NCBI GenBank assembly: GCA_945869265.1
Contig: CAMBOI010000018.1
Coordinates: 1 to 57,469, forward strand
Length of the DNA stretch: 57,469 bases
Direction: 5' to 3'
DNA from: an uncultured Prevotella sp.
Lineage (GTDB): Bacteria > Bacteroidota > Bacteroidia > Bacteroidales > Bacteroidaceae
The position numbers were made by a program, and so were the translations under genes. Of this stretch, positions 27,146 through 34,022 are shown one piece after another (the first letter of the stretch is position 1; each line of letters opens with the position of its first letter). Below the pieces are notes generated by a model. The model was not told the DNA's origin. It saw only the letters and a program-made list of their open reading frames with translations, and made no database searches.

Positions 27146-28171
27146 ATGATTATATTCAAGAAGTACAGTTCCATCGAGAACTCCTTCAACGTGGGGTTCA
27201 TGGACAAGGTCAGGGCAGAGATGCCTTCCGACCTCAAGTATGTAGTGCAGGAGAAGGTTCATGGTGCCAACACCAGCTTCCTCTGCGACGGTAATGACGT
27301 CAGCTTTGCAAAGAGAACATCCGTTCTGACTGACGATGAGAAATTTTATGACTACGAGCAGATACTCGCAGATTATCGGGAGCGGGTGATAGCATTGTAT
27401 AATGACATCAAGACAAGGCATGAAAATATTGAGTCGATAAGCGTTTTTGGCGAACTCTTCGGCGGACATTATCCCCACAATGAAGTGAAGACCGACAAGC
27501 CTTTGACTCTGATTCAGAAGGGCGTATATTATACTCCCGCACACGAGTTCTATGGCTTTGACATCTATCTCAACAAGGCCGATAGTGGCAGATACCTGTC
27601 TGTAGAAGAGACTAATGCCCTATTTGACAAGCACGGATTCTTCTATGCCAGGACCTTGTTCTCGGGAACATTGGATGAATGCCTTAGCTATCCCAATGCC
27701 TTCCAGAGCAAGATTTCGGAATGGCTCGGTCTGCCTGCGATTGAGGATAACATCTGCGAGGGTGTAGTCATCAGACCAGTTGTGCCGATGTATCTCAGCA
27801 ATAGGGACAGAGTGCTGATTAAAAACAAGAATGCTCGTTTTGCTGAAATGAAACAAATGAAAAAGCGCAACAAACTCTTCAAAGAGCCAGTTCCTTTCAG
27901 TGAGGATTTGAAAGCACTTGTTGCCAAGGTTGAGGCATACGTCAACAAGAATCGCCTTGCCAATGTAATAAGTCACATTGGCGAAGTGTCGTTCCCCAAG
28001 GACACCGGCAAGGTGTTGGGCATGTTCTGCAAGGATGTGCTCGATGATTTCCTAAAGGAACATGGCGGCAAGTATTCCGGTCTTGACAAATGCGAGCAGA
28101 AATCTCTTAACAAAGAGGTGAACAAGCTCTGCTCTATAGTTCTGACCAAGGAATATCTTTCAAAACGATAA
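27146..28171 (+). CDS. RNA ligase, T4 Rnl2-type (RNA_ligase family)
   Basis: 341 residues from the ATG at 27146; longer in-frame upstream codons are leader sequence. Nucleotidyltransferase motifs in order: I, EKVHGAN with the AMP-accepting Lys37; IIIa, VFGELFGG (about 100-107); IV, EGVVIRP (205-211); V, LIKNKNARF with Lys226/Lys228. EKxHGxN is the Rnl2 form. These enzymes seal 3'-OH/5'-PO4 breaks in RNA using ATP and act in RNA repair or editing. A C-terminal helical domain (about 240-341) follows. Neighbours are an ADP-ribosylglycohydrolase (divergent) and a sigma/macro-like fusion (convergent). RNA target unknown. Confidence 0.9.
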   Translation: MIIFKKYSSIENSFNVGFMDKVRAEMPSDLKYVVQEKVHGANTSFLCDGNDVSFAKRTSVLTDDEKFYDYEQILADYRERVIALYNDIKTRHENIESISVFGELFGGHYPHNEVKTDKPLTLIQKGVYYTPAHEFYGFDIYLNKADSGRYLSVEETNALFDKHGFFYARTLFSGTLDECLSYPNAFQSKISEWLGLPAIEDNICEGVVIRPVVPMYLSNRDRVLIKNKNARFAEMKQMKKRNKLFKEPVPFSEDLKALVAKVEAYVNKNRLANVISHIGEVSFPKDTGKVLGMFCKDVLDDFLKEHGGKYSGLDKCEQKSLNKEVNKLCSIVLTKEYLSKR

Positions 28172-28189
28172 TCTCTCATCCTCTATTTA

Positions 28190-28224
28190 TATCCCCGTTG
28201 AACCGTTATGATTCGACGGGGATA
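28190..28224. terminator. Hairpin between two convergent genes, possible terminator
   Basis: TATCCCCGTTGAA pairs with TTCGACGGGGATA over 13 positions with one T-G wobble, between the RNA-ligase stop and the end of the convergent sigma/macro-like gene. There is no T-run on either side, so classical Rho-independent termination is uncertain. Confidence 0.45.
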
Positions 28225-28304
28225 ATACAAAACCGAAAATACCCAAATATAGGACTCACATACACTCCAAAAAATCACTCGTTATTTACTATATAGAATC
28301 ATGA

Positions 28305-29447
28305 TTACTGTATCTCCTCCCAGAAATCATCTGGCAGGGAGATGTTTTCCACTGCTGCCGCCTCGGCGAAGAGGGGAGCTATCTCGTCGGGAGAGAAACC
28401 GGCGATGCCACAGCCTATACGGGTGACGAGGAAATGCTGCTCGGGATGCTGCTTGGCGTAGGCGATGAACTTATCCACATAGGGACGGATAGTGTCAACT
28501 CCTCCCTGCATGGTGGGGATTGCATAACTCTGACCCTGAATGCCATCGCCATTGCCCATTACAGCACCGAAATATAGATGGGCGATGCGGGCGGCACCGC
28601 CTCCGTGCATACCGGCAAGGTTGCTGCCGAAGACAAACACCTCGTTGGGTTTGAGACTCTTGATAAAGTCGGGAGTCACGCGACCTTCTTTGTTGATTGC
28701 TTTCATATCGCATTTCATATTTGATGAATAATCGGAATCCATAGACATGGCTTCATCGTAACATACCGAAATACTGCCCTTGATGTCGTAGTTGCGACGG
28801 AAATATGGAATGATGACCTCGTCGAGTATCTTATGATAACGCTGCGATACTGCCGAGGGAGTCATCCCCAACTGTGCCGCCACATCTTTCGTCTTAAATC
28901 CATCAACGAGTATCATCTTTATGATGATCGACGCACGACTGTCGCGACCGAGAAAGCAGTTGCATGCCTCCTCCACCATCTTGTTGACCTCGCTCTTGTA
29001 GTTGTCATCTGGAATATCGAACGCGAGATTCGACTTCCCTACCCTCTCGTCCATTGAACAGATTTCAAATTCCGTCTTATACGCCTTCAGACGATCAAGC
29101 AGCACAAAGCGAAAACCATTGACCATCCATGTCTTCAGCGACACCGAGGGATTGCGGTCGTCGAGCTGGCGGAAGTCATGGCGGTCGAGCGAGAGGTAAT
29201 ACTCATGAGCAATGCTGTAGAAGTCGAGACCGGGCTTGCCGTCGAGCCCATACCTATTATTATATATAGCATAGGCTATGCGGCAGTATTTATAGAAATA
29301 CTCCCTTGTGATTCGGTCGTCCTTGCCTTTCAGACCATCCACAATCTCCTTGTCCGACAGTGCATCAATGTCCTTTTTCGTCATCTTCATTTGCTCTTTT
29401 TCGGTATTTGAGGGCAAATATACGAGTTTTTTTTCATTTTTCTTCAT
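28305..29447 (-). CDS. Fusion of sigma-70-like region and macro-like (A1S_2505-type) domain
   Basis: 380 residues from the ATG at 29447; an internal start at 29390 would place the perfect -7 word TATATTTG (29415-29422) upstream, so the true start is unsettled. Residues 45-220 resemble an ECF-type sigma factor: a region-2-like segment (YFYKYCRIAYAIYNNR, then KTWMVNGFRFVLLDRLKAY) and a region-4 helix-turn-helix (KTKDVAAQLGMTPSAVSQRY, about 186-205). Residues 268-370 match a phage-associated macro-like family: VFGSNLAGMHGGGAAR, GQSYAIPTM, VTRIGCGIAGFSPDEIAPLF. The second half probably binds or processes an ADP-ribose or nucleotide ligand. The combination suggests ligand-controlled transcription. 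Divergent from the vWA gene. Confidence 0.75.
   Translation of the reverse strand: MKKNEKKLVYLPSNTEKEQMKMTKKDIDALSDKEIVDGLKGKDDRITREYFYKYCRIAYAIYNNRYGLDGKPGLDFYSIAHEYYLSLDRHDFRQLDDRNPSVSLKTWMVNGFRFVLLDRLKAYKTEFEICSMDERVGKSNLAFDIPDDNYKSEVNKMVEEACNCFLGRDSRASIIIKMILVDGFKTKDVAAQLGMTPSAVSQRYHKILDEVIIPYFRRNYDIKGSISVCYDEAMSMDSDYSSNMKCDMKAINKEGRVTPDFIKSLKPNEVFVFGSNLAGMHGGGAARIAHLYFGAVMGNGDGIQGQSYAIPTMQGGVDTIRPYVDKFIAYAKQHPEQHFLVTRIGCGIAGFSPDEIAPLFAEAAAVENISLPDDFWEEIQ
29415..29422 (-). promoter_or_regulatory. Possible promoter inside the annotated N-terminus of the sigma/macro-like gene
   Basis: Minus-strand TATATTTG, matching TAnnTTTG, 25 bp before the in-frame ATG at 29390. No clear -33 word. If used, the first 19 codons annotated for the gene are not translated. 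Confidence 0.4.
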
Positions 29448-29472
29448 ATTCCACTTAATTTATTTCGTTTTT

Positions 29473-29530
29473 ATTCTTTTAAAAGATAAACGACGTCGAA
29501 AAATTAAGTTCACAACATTAGTTTAACACA
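29473..29530. promoter_or_regulatory. Shared 58-bp control block, copy B
   Basis: Same block as 26733-26790, ungapped, 44/58 identical. The minus-strand direct repeat is TGTTAAACTAAT and TGTGAACTTAAT (29528-29517 and 29514-29503), again 14 bp apart. It lies between the sigma/macro-like and vWA genes, 26 bp from each annotated start. No TAnnTTTG promoter is present for the vWA gene, so this block probably carries its promoter or operator. Confidence 0.6.
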
Positions 29531-29555
29531 TTTAAAGAAAAAGGAGAAATGAATT

Positions 29556-30191
29556 ATGAAAAGAGTATTCAATATGATTATCGTGGATGAGAGCGGTTCT
29601 ATGTGTGTAATCGAGCGTCAGGCTCTTGCCGGTATGAACGAGACGATTGACACAGTGAAGAAGATGCAGAAAATGCACAAGGATATGGAACAGCGCATAT
29701 CTCTGCTCACCTTCGACAGCGGACATAAGACATTCAAATATGACAATGTTAAGGCAGAGTCGGTACACCGTCTCGGTAGCAAAGATTACAATCCCTGCGG
29801 TGGCACACCGCTCTACGATGCCATCGGCACTGCCATCTCCAAGCTCAACGCTCAAACCACCGAGCGCGACAACGTCTTGGTGACAATCATCACCGACGGC
29901 GAGGAAAACTGCTCGCAGGAGTATAACCTCAAAATGGTAAAGACGCTCATTGACAAGATGAAGAAACAGGGGTGGACATTCACGCTCATCGGCACCGACA
30001 ATCTCGATGTTGAGGGAATGGCAGGAAAGATGTGCATCGACAATCATCTTGCCTTCACCCAGGACGACAGAGGCACACGTGAGATGTTCGCCCGCGAGAA
30101 CAAGGCAAGAATGAGATTCAACGAATGTGTCTCAAAGAACTGCGCCATGCCCGAAGGCGACTACTTCAACGACGAGGCGGACTTCGATTAA
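29556..30191 (+). CDS. Stand-alone von Willebrand factor A domain protein
   Basis: 211 residues, essentially one vWA domain. The metal-ion-dependent adhesion site is complete: DESGSM (Asp11, Ser13, Ser15), Thr84 in CGGTPLYDA, and Asp114 in IITDGEEN. There is no signal peptide, so it is likely cytosolic. A good ribosome-binding site (aaaggag) lies about 10 bp before the ATG, unusual in this window. Intracellular vWA proteins often act as scaffolds or chaperone partners (MoxR systems, Ro60-type RNA-binding proteins). Here it neighbours RNA-ligase and ADP-ribose-type genes. No partner ATPase is nearby. Confidence 0.85.
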   Translation: MKRVFNMIIVDESGSMCVIERQALAGMNETIDTVKKMQKMHKDMEQRISLLTFDSGHKTFKYDNVKAESVHRLGSKDYNPCGGTPLYDAIGTAISKLNAQTTERDNVLVTIITDGEENCSQEYNLKMVKTLIDKMKKQGWTFTLIGTDNLDVEGMAGKMCIDNHLAFTQDDRGTREMFARENKARMRFNECVSKNCAMPEGDYFNDEADFD

Positions 30192-30245
30192 CGGAGTCCG
30201 ACCCGAATAAAATCCATGAATTTCAAGACTTTTTTGCCGATATCC

Positions 30246-30276
30246 TTTGTCATTTCATATATAATGAGTAACTTTG
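30246..30276 (+). promoter_or_regulatory. Promoter of the M48 protease gene
   Basis: TTTG at 30246-30249 and TAACTTTG at 30269-30276, spacing 19 bp. Confidence 0.75.
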
Positions 30277-30302
30277 CAGCAAAAATTTAAAGCAATAAAT
30301 AT

Positions 30303-31190
30303 ATGAAAAAGATGAAAATGTTATTTGTGTCGGCACTCATGGCCGTTATGGCAAGTAGTTGCGGCACTACTAGTACTGTGCCCATCACAGGACGCAAGCA
30401 GAATATACTCGTGAGCGATGAACAGGTGCTGAGCCTCAGCAACCAAGAGTATCAGAAGTATATGCAGACTGCCAAACCCTCGACCAATGCCACTAATACG
30501 GCAATGGTGAAGCGCGTGGGACAGAACCTCGCAAATGCTGTGGTGAGCTATCTGCAGCAGAACGGTTTGGGCACTGAGGTGTCGCAATATAAGTGGGAGT
30601 TCAACCTCGTGCAGGACAAAAGCGTAAATGCCTTCTGTATGCCAGGCGGAAAGATTGTGGTGTTCGAGGGCATATTGCCAGTGACCAAGGACGAAGCGTC
30701 GCTCGCAGTGGTGTTGGGACATGAGATAGCCCATGCCGTGGCAAAGCACTCTGCAGAGAGGATGAGCAACGAGGTGAGAAAGCAGTATGGCGGACAGATT
30801 CTTGGTGCCGTACTTCAGGGAGCGGGAGCAAGTGCCAACCTGCAGCAAATTGGTGCTACGGTATTCGGGATCGGAACTACCCTCGGTGGAGCAGCATATT
30901 CGCGCAGTCAGGAGAGCGAGGCCGACCGTATGGGATTGATCTTTGCAGCCATGGCTGGCTACGACCCCAACGTGGCAGTGGCTTTCTGGCAGAGAATGGC
31001 ACAAGCTACAGGCAGTTCCTACTCTATCCTCAGCGACCACCCCAGCGATGCCACCCGCATAAAGAATATCCAGGGATGGTTGCCCGAGGCTCTCAAGTAC
31101 TACAGGCCTGCTCCAACGGTCACAAAGAGTACTACCACAAAGAAGAAGACCACTTCAACTAAGAAGACCACTTCGACCAAGAAGAAGTAA
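30303..31190 (+). CDS. M48-family metallopeptidase, lipoprotein
   Basis: 295 residues. A lipobox ends at Cys20 (AVMASSC), giving an envelope lipoprotein. The zinc motif HEIAH is at 140-144 and the third ligand is in SQESEADRMG (about 202-211), the M48 pattern of LoiP/BepA/Oma1-like proteases that degrade misfolded envelope proteins. The extreme C-terminus is a lysine/threonine-rich tail made of TTSTKK repeats. It ends 3 bp from the stop of the convergent ferredoxin gene, with no terminator between. Confidence 0.88.
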   Translation: MKKMKMLFVSALMAVMASSCGTTSTVPITGRKQNILVSDEQVLSLSNQEYQKYMQTAKPSTNATNTAMVKRVGQNLANAVVSYLQQNGLGTEVSQYKWEFNLVQDKSVNAFCMPGGKIVVFEGILPVTKDEASLAVVLGHEIAHAVAKHSAERMSNEVRKQYGGQILGAVLQGAGASANLQQIGATVFGIGTTLGGAAYSRSQESEADRMGLIFAAMAGYDPNVAVAFWQRMAQATGSSYSILSDHPSDATRIKNIQGWLPEALKYYRPAPTVTKSTTTKKKTTSTKKTTSTKKK

Positions 31191-31193
31191 TTT

Positions 31194-31952
31194 TTAGAGA
31201 TACAACTCGTTTTCTTTCCTTGTTGCACAAGGTTTTTTCAGACCTTGTGTTGCAAGGAAATTCATCACCACTCCGATGCTTCTTGACCCTGTAGGGCATA
31301 CAGAAACACATTTCATGCAGGAAATGCACTTTGCGGCATCAACCTTTTTGGGATCTGAAAGTGGAATTGCATCCGTAGGGCATTGTCTGGCGCAAACACC
31401 ACAACGATTGCATCCGCGCCTTCCTTTGGGATGAGGCACTTTACCCCCTTTCTTGTAAGGGCGATTGCCCGGCACTTGCGGCATTGAGCAGTCACTGCCT
31501 TCAGCCTTTCTCAAGATGTCGGCACCAAATTGTCTTAACATCTGCTCATCGTCAGCATCGGGTCGGCCCTTGCCATATATTCTGATGATACTATGCTCGG
31601 CAACTGCTCCTACAGCAGCTATCACGCGGAATCCTATCTCAGATGCCACATCCTGTATTTCAAGCAATGCATCATCATAGGCGCGATTGCCATAGACAGC
31701 CACCACAACGCATTTTGCCCCGTGGGGATTCACCCTTCTCAGACGTTCCACCGCCAATGCCGGCACACGTCCTGCAAAGACAGGCATGGCAATTACAGCG
31801 AGGTCATCCTCATGGATATCGGGCAACTGAATGTCAGCGGCCTTGACGCATAGGTCTGTTACAACACTCTCTTTACCCATACCTTTGCATAGGATTTCGC
31901 TCACCCGTCGAGTCCCTCCTGTAGGACTGAATATTATTTGATGCAATTTCAT
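31194..31952 (-). CDS. EFR1-type flavodoxin/ferredoxin protein
   Basis: 252 residues. The N-terminal flavodoxin-like domain has the FMN-loop FSPTGGTRRVSE. The C-terminal part has two 4Fe-4S clusters: CNRCGVCARQCPTDAI and CISCMKCVSVCPTGSRSI. EFR1-family proteins are assumed to shuttle electrons in anaerobic metabolism; the partner is unknown. It has its own promoter at 32072. Confidence 0.85.
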   Translation of the reverse strand: MKLHQIIFSPTGGTRRVSEILCKGMGKESVVTDLCVKAADIQLPDIHEDDLAVIAMPVFAGRVPALAVERLRRVNPHGAKCVVVAVYGNRAYDDALLEIQDVASEIGFRVIAAVGAVAEHSIIRIYGKGRPDADDEQMLRQFGADILRKAEGSDCSMPQVPGNRPYKKGGKVPHPKGRRGCNRCGVCARQCPTDAIPLSDPKKVDAAKCISCMKCVSVCPTGSRSIGVVMNFLATQGLKKPCATRKENELYL

Positions 31953-32071
31953 ATTTTCACGTTTTTAATCATTTAGCCCTTGGCCATCCTCCTCTGCATA
32001 TCAACCATGCTATGTCATAAAGCTCCTTATCGCAAGAACCAAAAATAAGTCAAATTATGGAAATTCCGTTG

Positions 32072-32103
32072 CAAAAGTACAAAAATCAAATGGCATTTGC
32101 AAA
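32072..32103 (-). promoter_or_regulatory. Promoter of the EFR1-type gene
   Basis: Minus-strand TACTTTTG (32072-32079) with TTTGC about 19-20 bp upstream. It gives a leader of roughly 115 nt in which I see no structure worth naming. Confidence 0.6.
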
Positions 32104-32237
32104 TTAATTTTCATTTATTTGCATATTTCTGCATTTCGCTATATGACTCTTTGCTCACCATTCCATTATACCTTTTGTGTTAATACAAAGAGGTTTTACT
32201 GTGATGTTTCCACTATAGCAGACACCTGTCTATGAAT

Positions 32238-32306
32238 GAATAGCTGTTGTTACTCCGAAAGAACAGCTGTTGTTAGGATGAGTGGATAGCTGCCGAGGAA
32301 GTGTCA
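32238..32306. repeat. Three tandem 23-bp units (ATAGCTGTTGT type)
   Basis: Units start at 32238, 32261 and 32284 with GAATAGCTGTTGTTA, GAACAGCTGTTGTTA and GGATAGCTGCCGAGG. They share period and core word with the array at 1058-1126. Confidence 0.72.
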
Positions 32307-32375
32307 GAACAGTAGTTATGAAACTGTCAAAACTTAACTGATGAGACATTCACGATAGGCTATCGTAACATTGCC

Positions 32376-32459
32376 ACAAGGCTTTGTATGTGCATCCGAA
32401 AGCTTTGAACGGAGATTCGAAGGCTTTGTATCTCCGTTCGAAGCTTTCGAACGAACAAA
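32376..32459. repeat. Four 21-bp units (CGAAgGCTTTG type) with internal inverted halves
   Basis: Units start at 32376, 32397, 32418 and 32439 around the word CGAArGCTTTG. The end of unit 2 (AACGGAGAT) is the reverse complement of the end of unit 3 (ATCTCCGTT), so the array can fold. It has the same unit length and count as the array at 951-1034 but different sequence. Confidence 0.75.
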
Positions 32460-32472
32460 ATATTCATTAAAA

Positions 32473-33510
32473 CTAAATCAGATTCATTCCTATAGCCTTG
32501 CACTCATTGCGCATATCCTCGGGCCATATACTTGCCTGAATCTCGCCGATGTGGGCCTTATGCAGGAGCACCATACAAAGGCGACTCTGGCCGATACCTC
32601 CACCGATACTTTCGGGCAACTCGCCATCGAGAAGTTTCTTGTGGAAATATAGTTGCTGACGCTCTTCCTTGCCCTCAATCTTCAACTGGCGCAAGAGAGC
32701 CTCCTTGTTGACACGGATACCCATTGAAGAGAGCTCAAACGAGCGGCCAAGCACAGGATACCAGATGAGAATATCTCCATTGAGTCCGGCCTTACCATTC
32801 TCTCCCACTGTTGTCCAGTCGTCATAGTCGGGAGCGCGTCCGTCGTGCTTCTCGCCATTAGCCAACTTGCCACCGATACCAATGAGGAATACTGCCCCAT
32901 ACTTCTCGCAAATGGCATCCTCGCGCTCCTTCGGCGACTTGTTGGGATACATCGCCAGGAGGTCTTCGCTATGCACGAAGGTAATCTTCTCTGGCAAGAA
33001 GGGCTTGATGCAAGGATAGTTCTCACATACAAGATACTCGGTGCGTCGGATGGCGGCATATATTCGCTCCACCACATTCTTGAGGAAAGCCACAGTGCGC
33101 TGTTCTGGACGGATGACAGCCTCCCAGTCCCACTGGTCAACATATAGCGAGTGGAGATTGTCGAGCTCCTCGTCGGCGCGTATGGCGTTCATATCTGTGT
33201 ATATGCCGTATCCTGGTTCAATACTGTTCTCGGCAAGCGACAGACGCTTCCATTTTGCAAGTGAATGTACTACCTCAGCCTTGGCATCACCAAGATCCTT
33301 GATGGGGAACGTCACTGCACGCTCCACACCATTGAGGTCGTCATTGATACCAAGTCCCTTGAGCACAAACAAGGGAGCAGTCACTCGGCGGAGCCTCAAT
33401 TCGGTTGAGAGGTTCTGCTGAAAGAACTCTTTTATTTGCTTAATGCCATGCTCAGTTTCTACCATATCGAGCAAGGCAGTGTAACCTTCTGGTTTTATTA
33501 GTTTGCTCAT
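32473..33510 (-). CDS. asnA: Aspartate-ammonia ligase (asparagine synthetase A)
   Basis: 345 residues of the AsnA family, a class-II aminoacyl-tRNA-synthetase-like fold. Recognisable blocks: LRLRRVTAPLFV, HSLAKWKR, YVDQWDWE, FLIGIGGKL, GRAPDYDDW, and the terminal GGGIGQSRLCMVLL with QASIWP. It makes asparagine from aspartate, ammonia and ATP in the cytosol. Full family length; its own promoter lies 32 bp upstream. The repeat array at 32376-32459 begins 14 bp after its stop. Confidence 0.95.
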   Translation of the reverse strand: MSKLIKPEGYTALLDMVETEHGIKQIKEFFQQNLSTELRLRRVTAPLFVLKGLGINDDLNGVERAVTFPIKDLGDAKAEVVHSLAKWKRLSLAENSIEPGYGIYTDMNAIRADEELDNLHSLYVDQWDWEAVIRPEQRTVAFLKNVVERIYAAIRRTEYLVCENYPCIKPFLPEKITFVHSEDLLAMYPNKSPKEREDAICEKYGAVFLIGIGGKLANGEKHDGRAPDYDDWTTVGENGKAGLNGDILIWYPVLGRSFELSSMGIRVNKEALLRQLKIEGKEERQQLYFHKKLLDGELPESIGGGIGQSRLCMVLLHKAHIGEIQASIWPEDMRNECKAIGMNLI

Positions 33511-33541
33511 TTCTTTTAGCTTTTATTCTTATTTCGCGGTG

Positions 33542-33549
33542 CAAAGGTA
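33542..33549 (-). promoter_or_regulatory. asnA promoter
   Basis: Minus-strand TACCTTTG, about 32 bp before the asnA ATG. Confidence 0.7.
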
Positions 33550-33644
33550 CTACTTTTCTATTAATTTGCAAACATTTTGGCTAATTATTTTGCATTTTGA
33601 CATTAATTTTTAATAAACAGCTTGCATTTTGTCTCTTTTTAGGG

Positions 33645-33736
33645 AATACAGAGGTACAGAGTCACAAAGACAATAATAATATTGTTATCTGAAGGAACAG
33701 AGAAACAAAAACTCTTTGACTCCGTATCTCTGTGTT
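33645..33736. repeat. Inverted-repeat element with CACAGAG-type arms
   Basis: The left arm at 33645-33669 (AATACAGAGGTACAGAGTCA...) and the right arm at 33714-33736 (reverse complement AACACAGAGATACGGAGTCA...) agree at about 20 positions, with a 44-bp A/T-rich centre. The arms resemble words in the larger element at 52382-52893. Confidence 0.65.
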
Positions 33737-33796
33737 AAAATAATAACTCTGTCTTCAGTAAAACAAAGCAATGAAAAAAGAAAAAGTGCAAAAACA

Positions 33797-33828
33797 TTTG
33801 CTTATTTCGAGATTTTTCACTACCTTTG
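33797..33828 (+). promoter_or_regulatory. Promoter of tRNA-Arg
   Basis: TTTG at 33797-33800 and TACCTTTG at 33821-33828, spacing 20 bp. The tRNA starts 62 bp downstream. Confidence 0.72.
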
Positions 33829-33890
33829 CCGCTGAATTGCCGTAAATACGCCGAAAATGTGATTTAGCGTATATTCGGAAATCCTTTGCC

Positions 33891-33964
33891 GGACCCGTAG
33901 CTTAGCTGAATAGAGCGTCAGATTCCGGTTCTGAAGGTCGCGGGTTTGAATCCCGCCGGGTTCA
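33891..33964 (+). tRNA. tRNA-Arg (anticodon CCG)
   Basis: 74 nt. The acceptor GGACCCG pairs with CGGGTTC (one G-U); discriminator A at 33964; CCA is not encoded (sequence continues CG). The anticodon stem TCAGA/TCTGA encloses the loop TTCCGGT, giving anticodon CCG (codon CGG). T arm: GCGGG-TTTGAAT-CCCGC. It is a single-gene unit with its own promoter and terminator. Confidence 0.95.
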
Positions 33965-33970
33965 CGATAA

Positions 33971-34006
33971 AAGCCAGATACAAATCAATGTACCTGGCTT
34001 TTTCTT
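33971..34006 (+). terminator. Terminator of tRNA-Arg
   Basis: AAGCCAG / CTGGCTT stem followed by TTTCTT, ending just before the stop of the convergent S41 protease gene. Confidence 0.75.
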
Positions 34007-34022
34007 ATTTATCTAATATACA

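Larger units (their letters stand above)
31953..32472. other. Intergenic region with second repeat island
   Basis: No gene. It contains the promoter of the ferredoxin gene (32072-32103), a three-unit 23-bp array (32238-32306) and a four-unit 21-bp array (32376-32459) next to the asnA stop codon. Confidence 0.65.
33511..34022. other. Intergenic region holding asnA promoter, hairpin element and tRNA-Arg
   Basis: From left to right: asnA promoter (33542-33549), an inverted-repeat element (33645-33736), the tRNA promoter (33797-33828), tRNA-Arg (33891-33964) and a terminator (33971-34006). No protein gene. Confidence 0.7.
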
